Assembly (NCBI RefSeq): GCF_002368415.1
Contig: NZ_AP018290.1
Coordinates: forward strand, 3,547,614-3,611,613
Reading direction: 5' to 3'
Length of the DNA: 64,000 bases
Origin: Calothrix sp. NIES-4105
GTDB lineage: Bacteria; Cyanobacteriota; Cyanobacteriia; Cyanobacteriales; Nostocaceae
How positions within the stretch are numbered: the stretch's first letter is position 1; each line of letters begins with the position of its first letter. A program made the translations under genes and the position numbers. Positions 44,793-55,000 of this stretch are shown piece by piece. The notes under the pieces were generated by a model, which was not told the DNA's origin, ran no database searches, and worked only from the letters and a program-made list of their open reading frames with translations.

Positions 44793-46247
44793 TTATTTAT
44801 GTCCAATCGATACACGTTCACCGAATTCTTCGTTGTAACCTTCTTCTCCGTGTTCATTGATGTCAATACCTTGATATTCTGCTTCTTCTTTGACTCGTAG
44901 ACCAACGGTGGCTTGAACGATTTTAAGGATAATCCAAGTTCCAGCACCCGCAATAATATAAGCCACTGCGACTGCACCAATTTGAATTAGTAATTGTTTA
45001 GGATTTCCATACAATAAACCATCGGCGCCTGCCGCGTTCACAGCTTTGGTAGCGAATATACCTGTTAAAATCGCGCCGACTGTACCGCCAACACCATGCA
45101 CTGGATATGTATCTAAAGCGTCATCGATTTGGACTTTGTGCTTAAAGCTGACTGCGTAAAAGCAAACGAAGGATGTAATGCCACCTATTAATATTGATGC
45201 TAGTGGGGTTACAAATCCTGCGGCTGGTGTAATACCAACCAAACCCGCAACGGCGCCTGTAGCGGCACCAACTGCAGTTGGTTTACCACGTAGCACTTTT
45301 TCTAAAATCAACCAAACTAATGCAGCAGCAGCAGCAGCCGTATTAGTCGCAACAAATGCGGAGGTTGCTAAAGCACCTGAAGCTAACGCACTACCTGCGT
45401 TAAAACCAAACCAACCAAACCACAATAAACCAGCACCTAATAAAATAAATGGCACGTTATGCGGAGGGCTTACACGGTCTGGATATGTTTTACGCGAACC
45501 TAACATTATTGCTGCAACTAACGCACTCACTCCAGAGCTTATATGTACTACTGTACCACCCGCAAAGTCGAGGGCGCCCATTCCACCATACAGACCTAAC
45601 AATCCACCTTTTGCCCAAACCATATGAGCAAGTGGAGAGTAAATAAATGTAGACCATAACAGCACGAACAGCGAGTAAGCAGTGAAATTCATCCGTTCGG
45701 CAATGGCGCCTGACATTAACGCTGGAGTAATAATGGCAAACATGGCTTGATAAATCATGAATGCTTGATGAGGAATAGTCCCTGCATACGATACAACGTC
45801 GCTATATTTAGGGTCAGCAGCTTTGAGCGCATCCTCATACGCCATGTGGGGTAAATACCCAGTTATATCCAAACCAATATTGCCAAACATCCATTGAATA
45901 CCGCCAATAATCGCATTACCTGGTGCAAAAGCGAAGCTATAGCCCCATAAAATCCAGGTAACTCCCACTATCGCCATGAGTACAAAACTCATCATCAGCG
46001 TATTCAGTACGTTGCGCGACCGCACGAAGCCACCGTAGAAGAAAGCCAACCCAGGTGTCATCAACAACACCAAAGCAGCTGATACAAGCATAAATGCTGT
46101 ATCTCCTGCGGTTTGAGCGGCTGCGGCTGCGTCTGCCACCTTTTTCAAATCATCAGCGGTTACTGTTTGAGCAAAGGCATTGCCCGTAAACGATCCGCCA
46201 ACGAGCAGTAGGGCAATCGCCCCTATCATCACTACTTTCTTCAACAC
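44793..46247 (-). CDS. amt: Ammonium transporter
   Basis: A 484-residue Amt/Mep channel protein for ammonium uptake. It has a signal peptide (about residues 1-26, AFA), eleven membrane helices, and the AMT family strings FFYGGFVRSRNVLNTLMMS and DFAGGTVVHISSGVSALVAA (pore His region). The cytosolic C-terminus (LRVKEEAEYQGIDINEHGEE) is the usual regulatory tail. A perfect GTA-N8-TAC site lies 51-64 bases upstream of the start, so nitrogen-starvation activation by NtcA is expected. It stands alone. Confidence 0.95.
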   Translation of the reverse strand: MLKKVVMIGAIALLLVGGSFTGNAFAQTVTADDLKKVADAAAAAQTAGDTAFMLVSAALVLLMTPGLAFFYGGFVRSRNVLNTLMMSFVLMAIVGVTWILWGYSFAFAPGNAIIGGIQWMFGNIGLDITGYLPHMAYEDALKAADPKYSDVVSYAGTIPHQAFMIYQAMFAIITPALMSGAIAERMNFTAYSLFVLLWSTFIYSPLAHMVWAKGGLLGLYGGMGALDFAGGTVVHISSGVSALVAAIMLGSRKTYPDRVSPPHNVPFILLGAGLLWFGWFGFNAGSALASGALATSAFVATNTAAAAAALVWLILEKVLRGKPTAVGAATGAVAGLVGITPAAGFVTPLASILIGGITSFVCFYAVSFKHKVQIDDALDTYPVHGVGGTVGAILTGIFATKAVNAAGADGLLYGNPKQLLIQIGAVAVAYIIAGAGTWIILKIVQATVGLRVKEEAEYQGIDINEHGEEGYNEEFGERVSIGHK

Positions 46248-46297
46248 TTTTCTTTGTTCCCAAGGTCGAACGATTTGTATTACTTACATAAATATGA

Positions 46298-46311
46298 GTA
46301 TCTTTTGATAC
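46298..46311. promoter_or_regulatory. Putative NtcA-binding site upstream of amt
   Basis: GTATCTTTTGATAC matches the NtcA consensus GTA-N8-TAC and is a near-palindrome. It lies 51-64 bases upstream of the amt ATG (reverse strand), a usual distance for an NtcA-activated promoter. A -10-like TACAAA lies about 18 bases downstream of it, which is imperfect spacing. Confidence 0.65.
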
Positions 46312-46907
46312 TTCATTCTGTATTAAAAGTTACCCAAACAAGAGATTAACAGCAGATTAATAAAATATATGTCTAATTGCAGTTGCAACTTATTAAGAAA
46401 ATGTGTAATTATAATTAGTTTTTGGTAAATAAATCAACTTTATTTGTTGTCTGCAAACAGTTCTAAACTTTAGCGCTATATTCTGTATGCTATGATACAT
46501 TTCATCACTAATTTATTTAATCCAAAATGTTTTTCGCTCTTAACAATTGCACTTAATTATTATCTAAGTAATTAAACTACTTATCAATATATTGTTAGTA
46601 AAAATTAATACTATCTTTTTATGGCTAAAGAATGATGCAAAAACTAGTAGTCCTTGTCATTAATTTTGGGGAGTTGTATGGTGGGCAGTGCCCACCGTAC
46701 AAGAGGCGCCAACTTACCAAAACTTATGACATAGAGTACTAGTTTTGTATGCGTTGTATACATGTGCCTAAAAAACTTCTATCTTAAGTTTGATTAAAAT
46801 TTTATATGCTTTTATTTAAATGCAAATAACAGCTATGTTTTATGTGCATAATAATTATGTTTTTTTGGCATAACCAGTATAAACTAAGTATTTTTACTTG
46901 TTGATAA
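46312..46907. other. Intergenic region upstream of amt and downstream of kdpC
   Basis: About 600 AT-rich bases. It contains the MITE-like copy at 46644-46742; no gene was found. The region 46312-46640 should hold the promoter parts beyond the NtcA site. Confidence 0.45.
46644..46742. mobile_element. MITE-like element, copy 2
   Basis: A 99-base element with terminal inverted repeats of about 26 bases: the left begins CTAGTAGTCCTTGTCATTAA and the right, read on the other strand, begins CTAGTACTCTATGTCATAAG; both end TTTTGG. The interior holds a GGTGGGCAGTGCCCACC hairpin and one GGCGCC. No coding capacity, so it would need a transposase in trans. Confidence 0.75.
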
Positions 46908-47507
46908 TTATTGATTCTGGCGCCGATTGAACTCGTTCAAATCGAGCGTATAGTTAAGTCTTAGAACGTTTACAGCAGGTTCACCGAAAATACCTAGAAA
47001 TCTATTGTCTGTGGAGCGATTTATTAGTCGTATCATTTCTTGTTGCGATATTCCGCGTGATGAAGCTACCCGTTCAAGTTGTGCGCGCGCAGATCGTAAA
47101 GAAATATGAGGGTCTAAACCAGAACCTGAAGTATAAATAAAGTCTCCTAAAGGTTGTATATTGTCATCGCGCAGTTGATTCGCTGTGTCAACAACACGCT
47201 TGAGTAAATCAGGATTGCTTGGAGCTAAGTTACTAGCACCTGATACTCCTGTTGGTCTACCTTGTTTGCCTTGACTATAGCGAACTGTGCTAGGACGAGT
47301 ATAAAAGTAACGCTCGGATGTAAATACTTGACCAATTAAAGTTGAACCATATGGTTGGTTCTCTAAATTGTAAACAATGCTACCGTTTGCTTTCTCGCGT
47401 AGCATTGGCAACTGTCCAACGCCAAAAATTAGAAAGGGATATATAACACCCGTTATTAGCCATAAAATCAAGCTAAGGCGAATGGCTCTAAGAATATTTT
47501 GCAACAT
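46908..47507 (-). CDS. kdpC: Potassium-transporting ATPase subunit C
   Basis: A 199-residue membrane-anchored subunit of the Kdp K+ pump. It has an N-terminal helix (about residues 10-30, LSLILWLITGVIYPFLIFGV) and family strings SERYFYTRPSTVRY, ASNLAPSNPDL, SGSGLDPHISLRSA and LNRRQNQ-type end. It stabilises the KdpA-KdpB complex. It follows kdpF by 21 bases. Confidence 0.94.
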   Translation of the reverse strand: MLQNILRAIRLSLILWLITGVIYPFLIFGVGQLPMLREKANGSIVYNLENQPYGSTLIGQVFTSERYFYTRPSTVRYSQGKQGRPTGVSGASNLAPSNPDLLKRVVDTANQLRDDNIQPLGDFIYTSGSGLDPHISLRSARAQLERVASSRGISQQEMIRLINRSTDNRFLGIFGEPAVNVLRLNYTLDLNEFNRRQNQ

Positions 47508-47528
47508 AAAGGATAAATTAAAAAGAGT

Positions 47529-47732
47529 TTAATATTTATCAGGGCGAAATACAACGTCAAATAAATAAATTATTAATCCAATGATGATAATGCCAAGTCC
47601 AGCAATTGCAGCCTGATGACGCGGTTCGAGATTACCTGTTGCTGCATAAACTTTCGTGCCAATAATGACATTGAAGCAAAGCGTAAGCAAAAAGATTATA
47701 ATTGGCGATTTTTTTCTAATGAAGTAGCTCAT
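47529..47732 (-). CDS. kdpF: KdpF-like small subunit
   Basis: A 67-residue protein with two hydrophobic segments (residues about 10-28 and 45-62) and a C-terminal [12 protein letters not shown] that resembles KdpF (YLFYVIFRPEKF-type). It overlaps the kdpB stop by four bases and precedes kdpC by 21 bases. Compared with a typical 29-residue KdpF it has an N-terminal extension of about 35 residues that may be a signal sequence. It is thought to stabilise the complex. Confidence 0.75.
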   Translation of the reverse strand: MSYFIRKKSPIIIFLLTLCFNVIIGTKVYAATGNLEPRHQAAIAGLGIIIIGLIIYLFDVVFRPDKY

Positions 47733-49804
47733 GCTAATCCTATAACAGTAATAATAACGTCAATAAATTTGATGACAATAAATGGCGCAATTACTCCTCC
47801 TAACCCATAAATCAATATATTTTGCTGTAATAGCTGATTTGCTGTTAACGGTTTAAATTTCACACCTTTTAATGCTAATGGAATTAAAGCCGGAATAATC
47901 AAAGCATTATAAATTAATGCTGATAGTACTGCAGAATTTGTAGAAGTCAAACGCATAATATTTAAAGCCTGCAAATTTGTATTGGCAAATAATACAGGGA
48001 TAATCGCAAAATACTTTGCTATATCATTAGCAATTGAAAAAGTTGTTAAGGCGCCACGTGTTATCAATAACTGCTTTCCAATTCCAACTATATCAATAAG
48101 CTTGGTGGGGTCTGAGTCTAAGTCCACCATATTAGCCGCTTCTTTAGCAGCTTGAGTACCAGTGTTCATCGCAACACCAACGTTTGCCTGTGCAAGTGCT
48201 GGTGCGTCGTTCGTCCCGTCTCCTGTCATCGCGACAAGCTTACCTAGCGCTTGTTCCTGTTGGATAACTTCGATTTTATCTTCGGGTGTCGCTTCAGCAA
48301 TAAAGTCATCAACTCCTGCTTCGCGCGCGATTACCGAAGCAGTAATTCTATTGTCACCTGTTAACATCACAGTACGCACACCCATACGTCGCAATTGCTC
48401 AAACCGCTCGCGAATACCTGGTTTAACAATATCTTTGAGATAAATTACTCCATATATTTCGCCATCAACGGCAACAGCAAGCGGAGTCCCACCTTGTTCA
48501 GAAACTCTTTGATAAGCTGTATCCAGTTCAGGTGAATCATAACCACCACGAGAGCGCACGAATCCCTTTATTGCTCCTACTGCTCCCTTTCGTATTTGAC
48601 TACCATCTGGAAAATCAGTACCACTCATCCGAGTTTTGGCAGAAAATTCCACTCCCTGAGAATAACTAGTATCAAAATCAATGATGGCGCCTAAACGTTC
48701 AGCTAAACGAATAATTGATTTGCCTTCGGGCGTATCGTCAAATATGCTCGCGTATAATGCTACTTGGGCTATTTCTTGAATAGTATGACCGTTAATAGGA
48801 ATAAATTCTTCTGCAAGTCGGTTGCCAAGCGTGATAGTACCTGTTTTATCCAATACTAATGTATTGACATCACCACAAGCTTCAACCGCGCGTCCAGAGG
48901 TAGCAATAACATTAAATTGAGCAACTCTATCCATACCAGCGATACCGATAGCACTAAGCAAACCGCCAATCGTCGTAGGAATTAAAGCTACAAGTAAAGC
49001 GATTAAAACAGGAACGCTAACGGGACTATTAACGTAATAAGCAAGCGCAGGCAGTGTTACTATCACAAATAGAAATACTAGCGTTAGAACAGCAAGTAGC
49101 ACTGTTAATGCAATTTCATTCGGTGTTTTGTTACGTTCGGCTCCTTCAACTAAAGCAATCATCCGGTCAATAAAACCTTTACCAGGTTCAGCAGTAATAC
49201 GAATAATTAATTCGTCAGAGATAATTCGCGTACCTCCAGTAACCGAGCTAGCAATATCAGACCCAGATTCTTTCAAAACAGGTGCAGATTCGCCGGTAAT
49301 TGCCGACTCATCAACACTCGCAACCCCCATCGTCACTTCTCCATCAGCAGGAATAATATCACCTGCAGTAACATAAACCGTATCACCACGTTTCAACGTT
49401 GTAGAAGAAACTTCTGTAATAGTGCCATCAGGTGCAAGTAGTTTTGCAGCTGTTTCAGATTTAGTAGAGCGTAGTGCATCCGCTTGTGCCTTACCACGTC
49501 CTTCTGCAAAAGCTTCGGCAAAGTTAGCAAACAAAACTGTCAAAAATAGAATTGCGGTGACTAACCCATTAAAAAGCTGTAAATTTTTACCAGTAACTGG
49601 TCCAAATAAATTTGGGTCAATTGTTACAGCTAAAGTAATCAATGTACCCATCCATACTAAAAACATGACTGGGTTACGGATAGCTAATTTTGGGTTTAGC
49701 TTAACAAAGGCATCTTTGATTGCGCGTGCATAAAGTCCTTTATTATTGACTTTCGATTGCTTACGCTGGTTTTTACGGTCACTGGAACGGTTACGGGGAC
49801 GCAT
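47729..49804 (-). CDS. kdpB: Potassium-transporting ATPase ATP-binding subunit B
   Basis: A 691-residue P-type ATPase subunit, the energising part of high-affinity K+ uptake. TGESAPV (actuator), [13 protein letters not shown] (phosphorylation site, near residue 320), [10 protein letters not shown] and [21 protein letters not shown] are all in place. It has no HMA domain, as expected. The gene overlaps kdpF by four bases. kdpA lies upstream, separated by 339 bases of repeats; no kdpD or kdpE is in the window. Confidence 0.96.
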   Translation of the reverse strand: MRPRNRSSDRKNQRKQSKVNNKGLYARAIKDAFVKLNPKLAIRNPVMFLVWMGTLITLAVTIDPNLFGPVTGKNLQLFNGLVTAILFLTVLFANFAEAFAEGRGKAQADALRSTKSETAAKLLAPDGTITEVSSTTLKRGDTVYVTAGDIIPADGEVTMGVASVDESAITGESAPVLKESGSDIASSVTGGTRIISDELIIRITAEPGKGFIDRMIALVEGAERNKTPNEIALTVLLAVLTLVFLFVIVTLPALAYYVNSPVSVPVLIALLVALIPTTIGGLLSAIGIAGMDRVAQFNVIATSGRAVEACGDVNTLVLDKTGTITLGNRLAEEFIPINGHTIQEIAQVALYASIFDDTPEGKSIIRLAERLGAIIDFDTSYSQGVEFSAKTRMSGTDFPDGSQIRKGAVGAIKGFVRSRGGYDSPELDTAYQRVSEQGGTPLAVAVDGEIYGVIYLKDIVKPGIRERFEQLRRMGVRTVMLTGDNRITASVIAREAGVDDFIAEATPEDKIEVIQQEQALGKLVAMTGDGTNDAPALAQANVGVAMNTGTQAAKEAANMVDLDSDPTKLIDIVGIGKQLLITRGALTTFSIANDIAKYFAIIPVLFANTNLQALNIMRLTSTNSAVLSALIYNALIIPALIPLALKGVKFKPLTANQLLQQNILIYGLGGVIAPFIVIKFIDVIITVIGLA

Positions 49805-49814
49805 ATACTACTAA

Positions 49815-50143
49815 GTGCTAAGTTGAAAGTGCTGAGTGCTGAGAAGAAGTGCTGAGTTGAAAGTGCTGAGTGCTGAGAAGAAGTGCTGAGTTGAAAGTGC
49901 TGAGTGCTGAGAAGAAGTGCTGAGTTGAAAGTGCTGAGTGCTGAGAAGAAGTGCTGAGTTGAAAGTGCTGAGTGCTGAGAAGAAGTGCTGAGTTGAAAGT
50001 GCTGAGTGCTGAGTAGGGTCGGGAGTTGGGAGTTAGGAGTTGGGAGTTAGGAGTTAAGAGTTACTACTTAGCACTCAGCACTCAGCACTAGCACTCATCA
50101 GTCATCACTCAGCACTCAGCACTCAGCACTCAGCACTCATCAC
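49815..50143. repeat. 34-base higher-order repeat and inverted heptamer arrays between kdpA and kdpB
   Basis: Five full and one partial copy of a 34-base unit (GTGCTGA-GTTGAAA-GTGCTGA-GTGCTGA-GAAGAA) run from 49815 to about 50015. They are followed by GGGAGTT(A) heptamers (about 50029-50063) and then inverted TCAGCAC units to 50143, abutting the kdpA stop codon. Left and right arrays can pair into a large hairpin inside the kdp transcript. Confidence 0.9.
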
Positions 50144-51826
50144 TCATCGAGCAATTTTAAAGCCTTCGGCGATTGGACCTAGGGCGAGAACGGGGAAGAA
50201 GGTTAAAACTCCGAGTATGAGAATAACACCTGCAGTTACAGTTACAAATATTGAAGTATCAGTTCGTAAGGTTCCTGGGGTTTCAGGAACGGGTTGTTTT
50301 TTCCCCATGCTGTCAGCGAGTAATAAAATGGCAATAATCGGAATGTATCGTCCAATTATCATACTTACTGCCGCACTTAGATTCCACCACAGTGTATTAT
50401 CATTCAAGCCTTCAAGCCCAGAACCGTTATTTGCACTCGCTGATGCGTATTCATATACTACTTGCGAAATTCCGTGAAATCCTGGGTTGCTAATTCCTGC
50501 TAATGTCTTGGGAAAAGCAAGAGCAATAGCGCTGGGGATCAAGACGGCAATTGGGTGAATCAATAGTATAAGACTAGCAAGTACGATTTCGCGCTGTTCG
50601 ATTTTACGTCCTAAAAATTCTGGAGTACGTCCTACCATTAACCCTGTGACAAACACGGTCAAGATTACAAATATAAATAGATATGCTGTTCCCGTACCTT
50701 GTCCACCCCAAACGATTTGCAAAAACATATTTAGTAAAGTTGAGAATCCACCCGCAGGCATAAGTGAGTCATGCATTCCGTTTACGGCGCCGCACATTGT
50801 TGCAGTAGTAAGAACTGCCCATAATGCAGTTTGTGCCCAACCAAAACGTGTTTCTTTACCTTCTAAAGAAGGCTGTTCGAGTCCAATGGTACTATTTATC
50901 AGTGGATTTCCTTGATATTCGCCAATTGCAGTCATTAAAACTAACACGACAAAGATTACAAATACCATCCAATAGAGTAACCAAGCTTGTTTAACATTGT
51001 TGGCAAACACACCATAGGTATATATCAACGCACTGGGAATGGATACCATTGCGATGATTTCGATTAAGTTTGATATGGTATTGGGGTTTTCAAATGGATG
51101 TGCGGAGTTGGCGCCAAAAAAACCACCACCGTTCTCGCCTAATTGTTTTATCATCTCAAACGATGCGACTGGTCCCCTGGCAATATACTGTCTGGCACCT
51201 TCAAGCGTCGTTACTTCTTGAGTTGGTGCAAATGTTTGTGGTACACCTTGAGTTAGTAACACTACTGCCCCAACCAACGATAGTGGCAATAGTATTCGTG
51301 TAATTGCACGAGTTATATCAACATAAAAATTTCCCAGCTTTTTCCCAGTCAAACCCCGAATAAAAGCAATTCCAACAGCTAAACCAGTTGCAGCAGAAGT
51401 AAACATTAAAAATGTTAAAGCCGCAGTTTGACTAAAATAACTTAAAGCTGTTTCACCTGAATAATGCTGCTGGTCAGTATTGGTTAGAAATGAAATCGTT
51501 GTGTGCAGTGCAGTATCCCACCGCATGGCGCCAAATTTATTTGGATTTAGTGGAAGCGCGCGCTGACTCATTAATAGTATATATACAAATCCACCCATAA
51601 ATATATTAGTACTAATGATAGCGCGCGCATACTGCCAACCTGTCATATCGTCACGACGCGCAATACCTCCTAAGATATATATAATCCTTTCTAGGGAATT
51701 CATGATTGGGTCGAGTAGCGTTCGCTGTCCCATAAACACCCTTGCTATGTACCTGCCAAGTAAGGGTGTTATGGCAATCACGATACATAAAGTTAACGCT
51801 ATTTGCAAAAAGCCTTGTAGTAACAT
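50144..51826 (-). CDS. kdpA: Potassium-transporting ATPase potassium-binding subunit A
   Basis: A 560-residue membrane protein related to K+ channel-type transporters, forming the K+ path. Family strings: [20 protein letters not shown] (selectivity region), [20 protein letters not shown], and [11 protein letters not shown]. About ten membrane helices. Length matches the usual 557-565. The terminal codon is directly followed by repeat DNA. It is the first gene of the kdpA-kdpB-kdpF-kdpC run. Confidence 0.96.
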   Translation of the reverse strand: MLLQGFLQIALTLCIVIAITPLLGRYIARVFMGQRTLLDPIMNSLERIIYILGGIARRDDMTGWQYARAIISTNIFMGGFVYILLMSQRALPLNPNKFGAMRWDTALHTTISFLTNTDQQHYSGETALSYFSQTAALTFLMFTSAATGLAVGIAFIRGLTGKKLGNFYVDITRAITRILLPLSLVGAVVLLTQGVPQTFAPTQEVTTLEGARQYIARGPVASFEMIKQLGENGGGFFGANSAHPFENPNTISNLIEIIAMVSIPSALIYTYGVFANNVKQAWLLYWMVFVIFVVLVLMTAIGEYQGNPLINSTIGLEQPSLEGKETRFGWAQTALWAVLTTATMCGAVNGMHDSLMPAGGFSTLLNMFLQIVWGGQGTGTAYLFIFVILTVFVTGLMVGRTPEFLGRKIEQREIVLASLILLIHPIAVLIPSAIALAFPKTLAGISNPGFHGISQVVYEYASASANNGSGLEGLNDNTLWWNLSAAVSMIIGRYIPIIAILLLADSMGKKQPVPETPGTLRTDTSIFVTVTAGVILILGVLTFFPVLALGPIAEGFKIAR

Positions 51827-52037
51827 TTATCTAGTTAATATTTAATATTGGATATGGTTATATTAGATTTATTTATTTGGTAGTCGCTGCAAATTATAAC
51901 GGTAATGGTTAGATTATATTGATATGTGACAAAAAATATTTACTAGCTTTCACAGATATAAGTGTGATTGCAAGCCATAATAAGTATTTCGCCTCTTGCA
52001 TTAAGCGTGTTTATATGCATCTATCTTTAGTTGGATG

Positions 52038-52241
52038 TCATTGCTTCAACTGGGAGTTTTCGTCATAAGCTACCAATGAAGGATATTCAATAGCAGGAGT
52101 TTCGTTAATGCTTAACAGTCTCTGTTTATATGCTTCTAGATAAGCCTTACGACCTTCATCTTGAATATGAGCTGCTGAATAAACAATAAAGGGTGGCAAA
52201 ACATTAAAACCAACTAAGTATAAAATTCCGTGAATATTAGT
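52038..52241 (-). pseudogene. Truncated NAD(P)H oxidoreductase remnant
   Basis: Reading the reverse strand from 52241 gives HGILYLVGFNVLPPFIVYSA, and further on RLLSINETPAIEYPSLVAYD, then a stop at 52038. This matches the last 60 residues of the intact oxidoreductase at 13762-14472 (HHGILRYVGFDVLPPFIVFG ... RLLSINETYPIIYPALADFD). No start codon or 5' part remains; an in-frame stop at 52242-52244 precedes it. The homology ends at a GATTCCCGACTTCTT hairpin, suggesting that repeat DNA is linked to the truncation. Confidence 0.85.
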
Positions 52242-52244
52242 TTA

Positions 52245-52277
52245 AGATTCCCGACTTCTTTGAGAAGTTGGGAATCT
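52245..52277. repeat. GATTCCCGACTTCTT hairpin beside priA
   Basis: Arms GATTCCCGACTTCTT and GAGAAGTTGGGAATC with minor mismatches. It marks the edge of the truncated oxidoreductase and ends 15 bases before the priA stop codon. Confidence 0.8.
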
Positions 52278-52291
52278 GATCAACCGCAACG

Positions 52292-55000
52292 TTACATAAT
52301 ATTTAAAGGATCAACATCGATTGTTAAACTCACTGAGTCAGAACAGAGTTCACGCACTTCATCCCAGTTTGGTAAATGTGGTAAAGCATCGGGTGCAAAT
52401 TTTACCATAATTTGCCACCGATACCGATTTGCCACCCGCATAATACTTGCCGGCGCCGGCCCCAGTATCTCATAACCTTCCCCACCACGTAAAAATGCGG
52501 CGATGATTTCGGAAGCATTTGCAACTTGTACCGCATCGACGCTACTTAAACGTAACAATATTAACCGTCCAAAAGGAGGATAGTTAAGTGCTTTCCGTTG
52601 CTCTAATTCAATACTAGTAAAGGCTTTATAATCATGCCCACGCACTGCTTCAATCACAGGGTGTTCGGGTGTATATGTTTGTAAAATTACACGCCCAGGT
52701 TCTTCACCACGTCCCGCGCGTCCTGCTACCTGTGTCAAAGTTTGAAACGCGCGTTCACTAGCACGGTAATCAGATAAATGTAACAGTCCATCGGCAGCGA
52801 TAACTCCTACTAAAGTTACCTGTGGCAAGTCTAATCCTTTAGTAAGCATTTGTGTCCCTAACAAAATATCCGCTTCTGCATTGATAAACTGTGTTAATAA
52901 ATTACGATGGGCACCTTTATTACTTGTAGTATCACTATCAAACCGAATTACCCGCAGTTCAGGAAACTCTCTTGCTAATTCCTGCGCGACTTTTTGTGTA
53001 CCGCTACCAAAAAATTTAAACTTCGGTGAATCACATTGTGGACAGCTTCGCCCATGTGGAGTTACATAATTACAATAGTGACACCTTAATAATTGCGGCG
53101 CCCCAAACTCAGTTTGATGGTACGACAACGATACATCACAATGTGGACACTCCATTACATATCCACAGCTACGGCACGAAACAAAAGTACTATGTCCGCG
53201 ACGATGGATGAATAAAATACCTTGTTGTTTTCTTTCTTGAAGTTGTATTAATGCATCTTGTAGCGTTCGGCTAAACATTGATTTATTGCCCTGCTGCAAC
53301 TCCGAGCGCATATCAATAATTTCTACAGGTGGAAGTGGACGCGAGTTAACACGTTGAGGTAAAGATAAATAAATTGTTTCTTTTTGTGAAGCAATTAATG
53401 TTTCTAACGCAGGAGTCGCAGAACCTAAAACCAAAACACAATTTTCAAGTTCTGCACGCCACTGCGCGACTGTACGCGCGTGATATGTAGGAATTGGAAA
53501 ATCTTGTTTAAATGATGAATCATGCTCTTCATCGAGAATAATTAAACCCAAGTTGGATAAAGGCGCAAATATGGCGCTACGAGTACCAATTACTACTTGT
53601 GGTTCTTTGTTAAGCATTTGGCGCCATGTATCGTAACGTTCACCATCACTGAGTCCACTGTGATAAACATTAACTTTGCTACCAAAACGCGCGCGAAATC
53701 TATCAGTAAGTTGAGGTGTTAACCCAATTTCAGGAACTAATACAAGAGCAGATTTTCCATTTTCCAACAGAGGTGCTATTGCTTGCAGGTAAACTTCGGT
53801 TTTTCCTGAACCTGTTACCCCATGTAACAAAATTGTTCCATTTTGGGTTTCCCGAATTTTTGAGAGCGCTTGAGCTTGGTCTTGCGTGAGAGTTTTTGTT
53901 GTCTCTGTTCCTGTTAAGCTCCTGGTGTGAATATCGCTATCACTTCGCAATACTTCTCTTTCTTCAATAACTATATAACCTTTAGTTGATAGAGATTTTA
54001 ATGTCGAAGCAGCGGCGCCGCTAATTTGTAATAGTTCAGCTAACCACATTTCACCACCACGTCTTCGTAAGACTTCCAAAATTTCGCGCTGACGGGTGGT
54101 AATATCACCTGTGAGGGTATAAATGGTTAAAGTTACAGCTTTTTGTAATTTGGGACGAACGTTTCTTGCTTGCTCGATATATTTCTCAACTAAACCTAAT
54201 TTAGCCAGGTCGCGGACAACACGAGTTGCTCCCTGAACTTGTTTAGAGAGAAACATTAAGCTGTAGTCTCCTTCGGTTTGCTCTTGGAGAATTTCTAAAA
54301 TTCGATTGCCCACAACGCTATGCACTGTGTTCACAGAAGCTTGAAATATCAATAAGCAAAAAATATTTATTAAATAGTTGTCTTTTATTAAGTTGTGTAA
54401 ATAAAATATTAGTAATTCGGTATAACCTTCTGAGGTAAAATAATTTTTTCGAGATGTCTTAAATAGGGGTGCAGGTCGTTTTTCGAGCGCATTTTTTAAA
54501 GTCGGAACTGCGGCACCTGCAACAGTCAAACGAACACGACGCTGTGACGATGCCAGCAGTTTGGGTGGAAGTGCTGCACGAATCACCTGGATTAGTGGTG
54601 TGTAATAATACTGCGAAATACGCTCCATCAACTTCCAATAGCTTTCTTGGAAGAAACTTTTATGGACAACATCATCAACTTGCTTGATTTTACTGGCTTC
54701 TATATTAGATGGAAGTGTATTAATTAAACGTATTGCGATCCCCCCTACAATAGAGGCGCCGAATGGAACGCTCAAGATATCACCTGGCTTGACATCCAAC
54801 TCGGTTGGTATCGAATACGAATAGAGTTTGTGTCCGTCCTTTGTTGCAAAACCAACCAACTCCGGCGGGACATCTACCAAAACTTCTACCAAACGCTGCG
54901 TAACGCGATGGTACCTTCCCCCGACTTCGGCGACCTTCAAGGCACTTGGGCGAGTTTTAGTGGGACTAGCTTGTTGTAGACTAGCTTTACTGGTGTACAT
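52292..55000 (-). CDS. priA: Primosomal protein N' (replication restart helicase)
   Basis: A 902-residue helicase that reloads the replisome at stalled forks. Residues about 40-140 form the N-terminal DNA-binding domain (DVPPELVGFATKDG). The helicase core has HGVTGSGKTEVYL (Walker A) and ILDEEHDSSFK (DEEH). Zinc ligands appear as CRSCGY, CPHC, CHYC and CPQC. TQVAGRAGRGEEPGRV ends the core. It seems longer than most cyanobacterial PriA; residues about 175-225 contain an AT-rich, hydrophobic stretch (ELLIFYLHNLIKDNYLINIF and on) that looks inserted. Confidence 0.94.
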   Translation of the reverse strand: MYTSKASLQQASPTKTRPSALKVAEVGGRYHRVTQRLVEVLVDVPPELVGFATKDGHKLYSYSIPTELDVKPGDILSVPFGASIVGGIAIRLINTLPSNIEASKIKQVDDVVHKSFFQESYWKLMERISQYYYTPLIQVIRAALPPKLLASSQRRVRLTVAGAAVPTLKNALEKRPAPLFKTSRKNYFTSEGYTELLIFYLHNLIKDNYLINIFCLLIFQASVNTVHSVVGNRILEILQEQTEGDYSLMFLSKQVQGATRVVRDLAKLGLVEKYIEQARNVRPKLQKAVTLTIYTLTGDITTRQREILEVLRRRGGEMWLAELLQISGAAASTLKSLSTKGYIVIEEREVLRSDSDIHTRSLTGTETTKTLTQDQAQALSKIRETQNGTILLHGVTGSGKTEVYLQAIAPLLENGKSALVLVPEIGLTPQLTDRFRARFGSKVNVYHSGLSDGERYDTWRQMLNKEPQVVIGTRSAIFAPLSNLGLIILDEEHDSSFKQDFPIPTYHARTVAQWRAELENCVLVLGSATPALETLIASQKETIYLSLPQRVNSRPLPPVEIIDMRSELQQGNKSMFSRTLQDALIQLQERKQQGILFIHRRGHSTFVSCRSCGYVMECPHCDVSLSYHQTEFGAPQLLRCHYCNYVTPHGRSCPQCDSPKFKFFGSGTQKVAQELAREFPELRVIRFDSDTTSNKGAHRNLLTQFINAEADILLGTQMLTKGLDLPQVTLVGVIAADGLLHLSDYRASERAFQTLTQVAGRAGRGEEPGRVILQTYTPEHPVIEAVRGHDYKAFTSIELEQRKALNYPPFGRLILLRLSSVDAVQVANASEIIAAFLRGGEGYEILGPAPASIMRVANRYRWQIMVKFAPDALPHLPNWDEVRELCSDSVSLTIDVDPLNIM

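Noticed and set aside
45178-45627. A 149-residue open frame on the plus strand, opposite the ammonium transporter
   Set aside because: It lies wholly antisense to a clear Amt family protein and has proline- and alanine-rich sequence without family features; a shadow frame.
54320-54480. Intein inside PriA
   Set aside because: The extra stretch is only about 40-50 residues and has no splicing motifs; too short for an intein.
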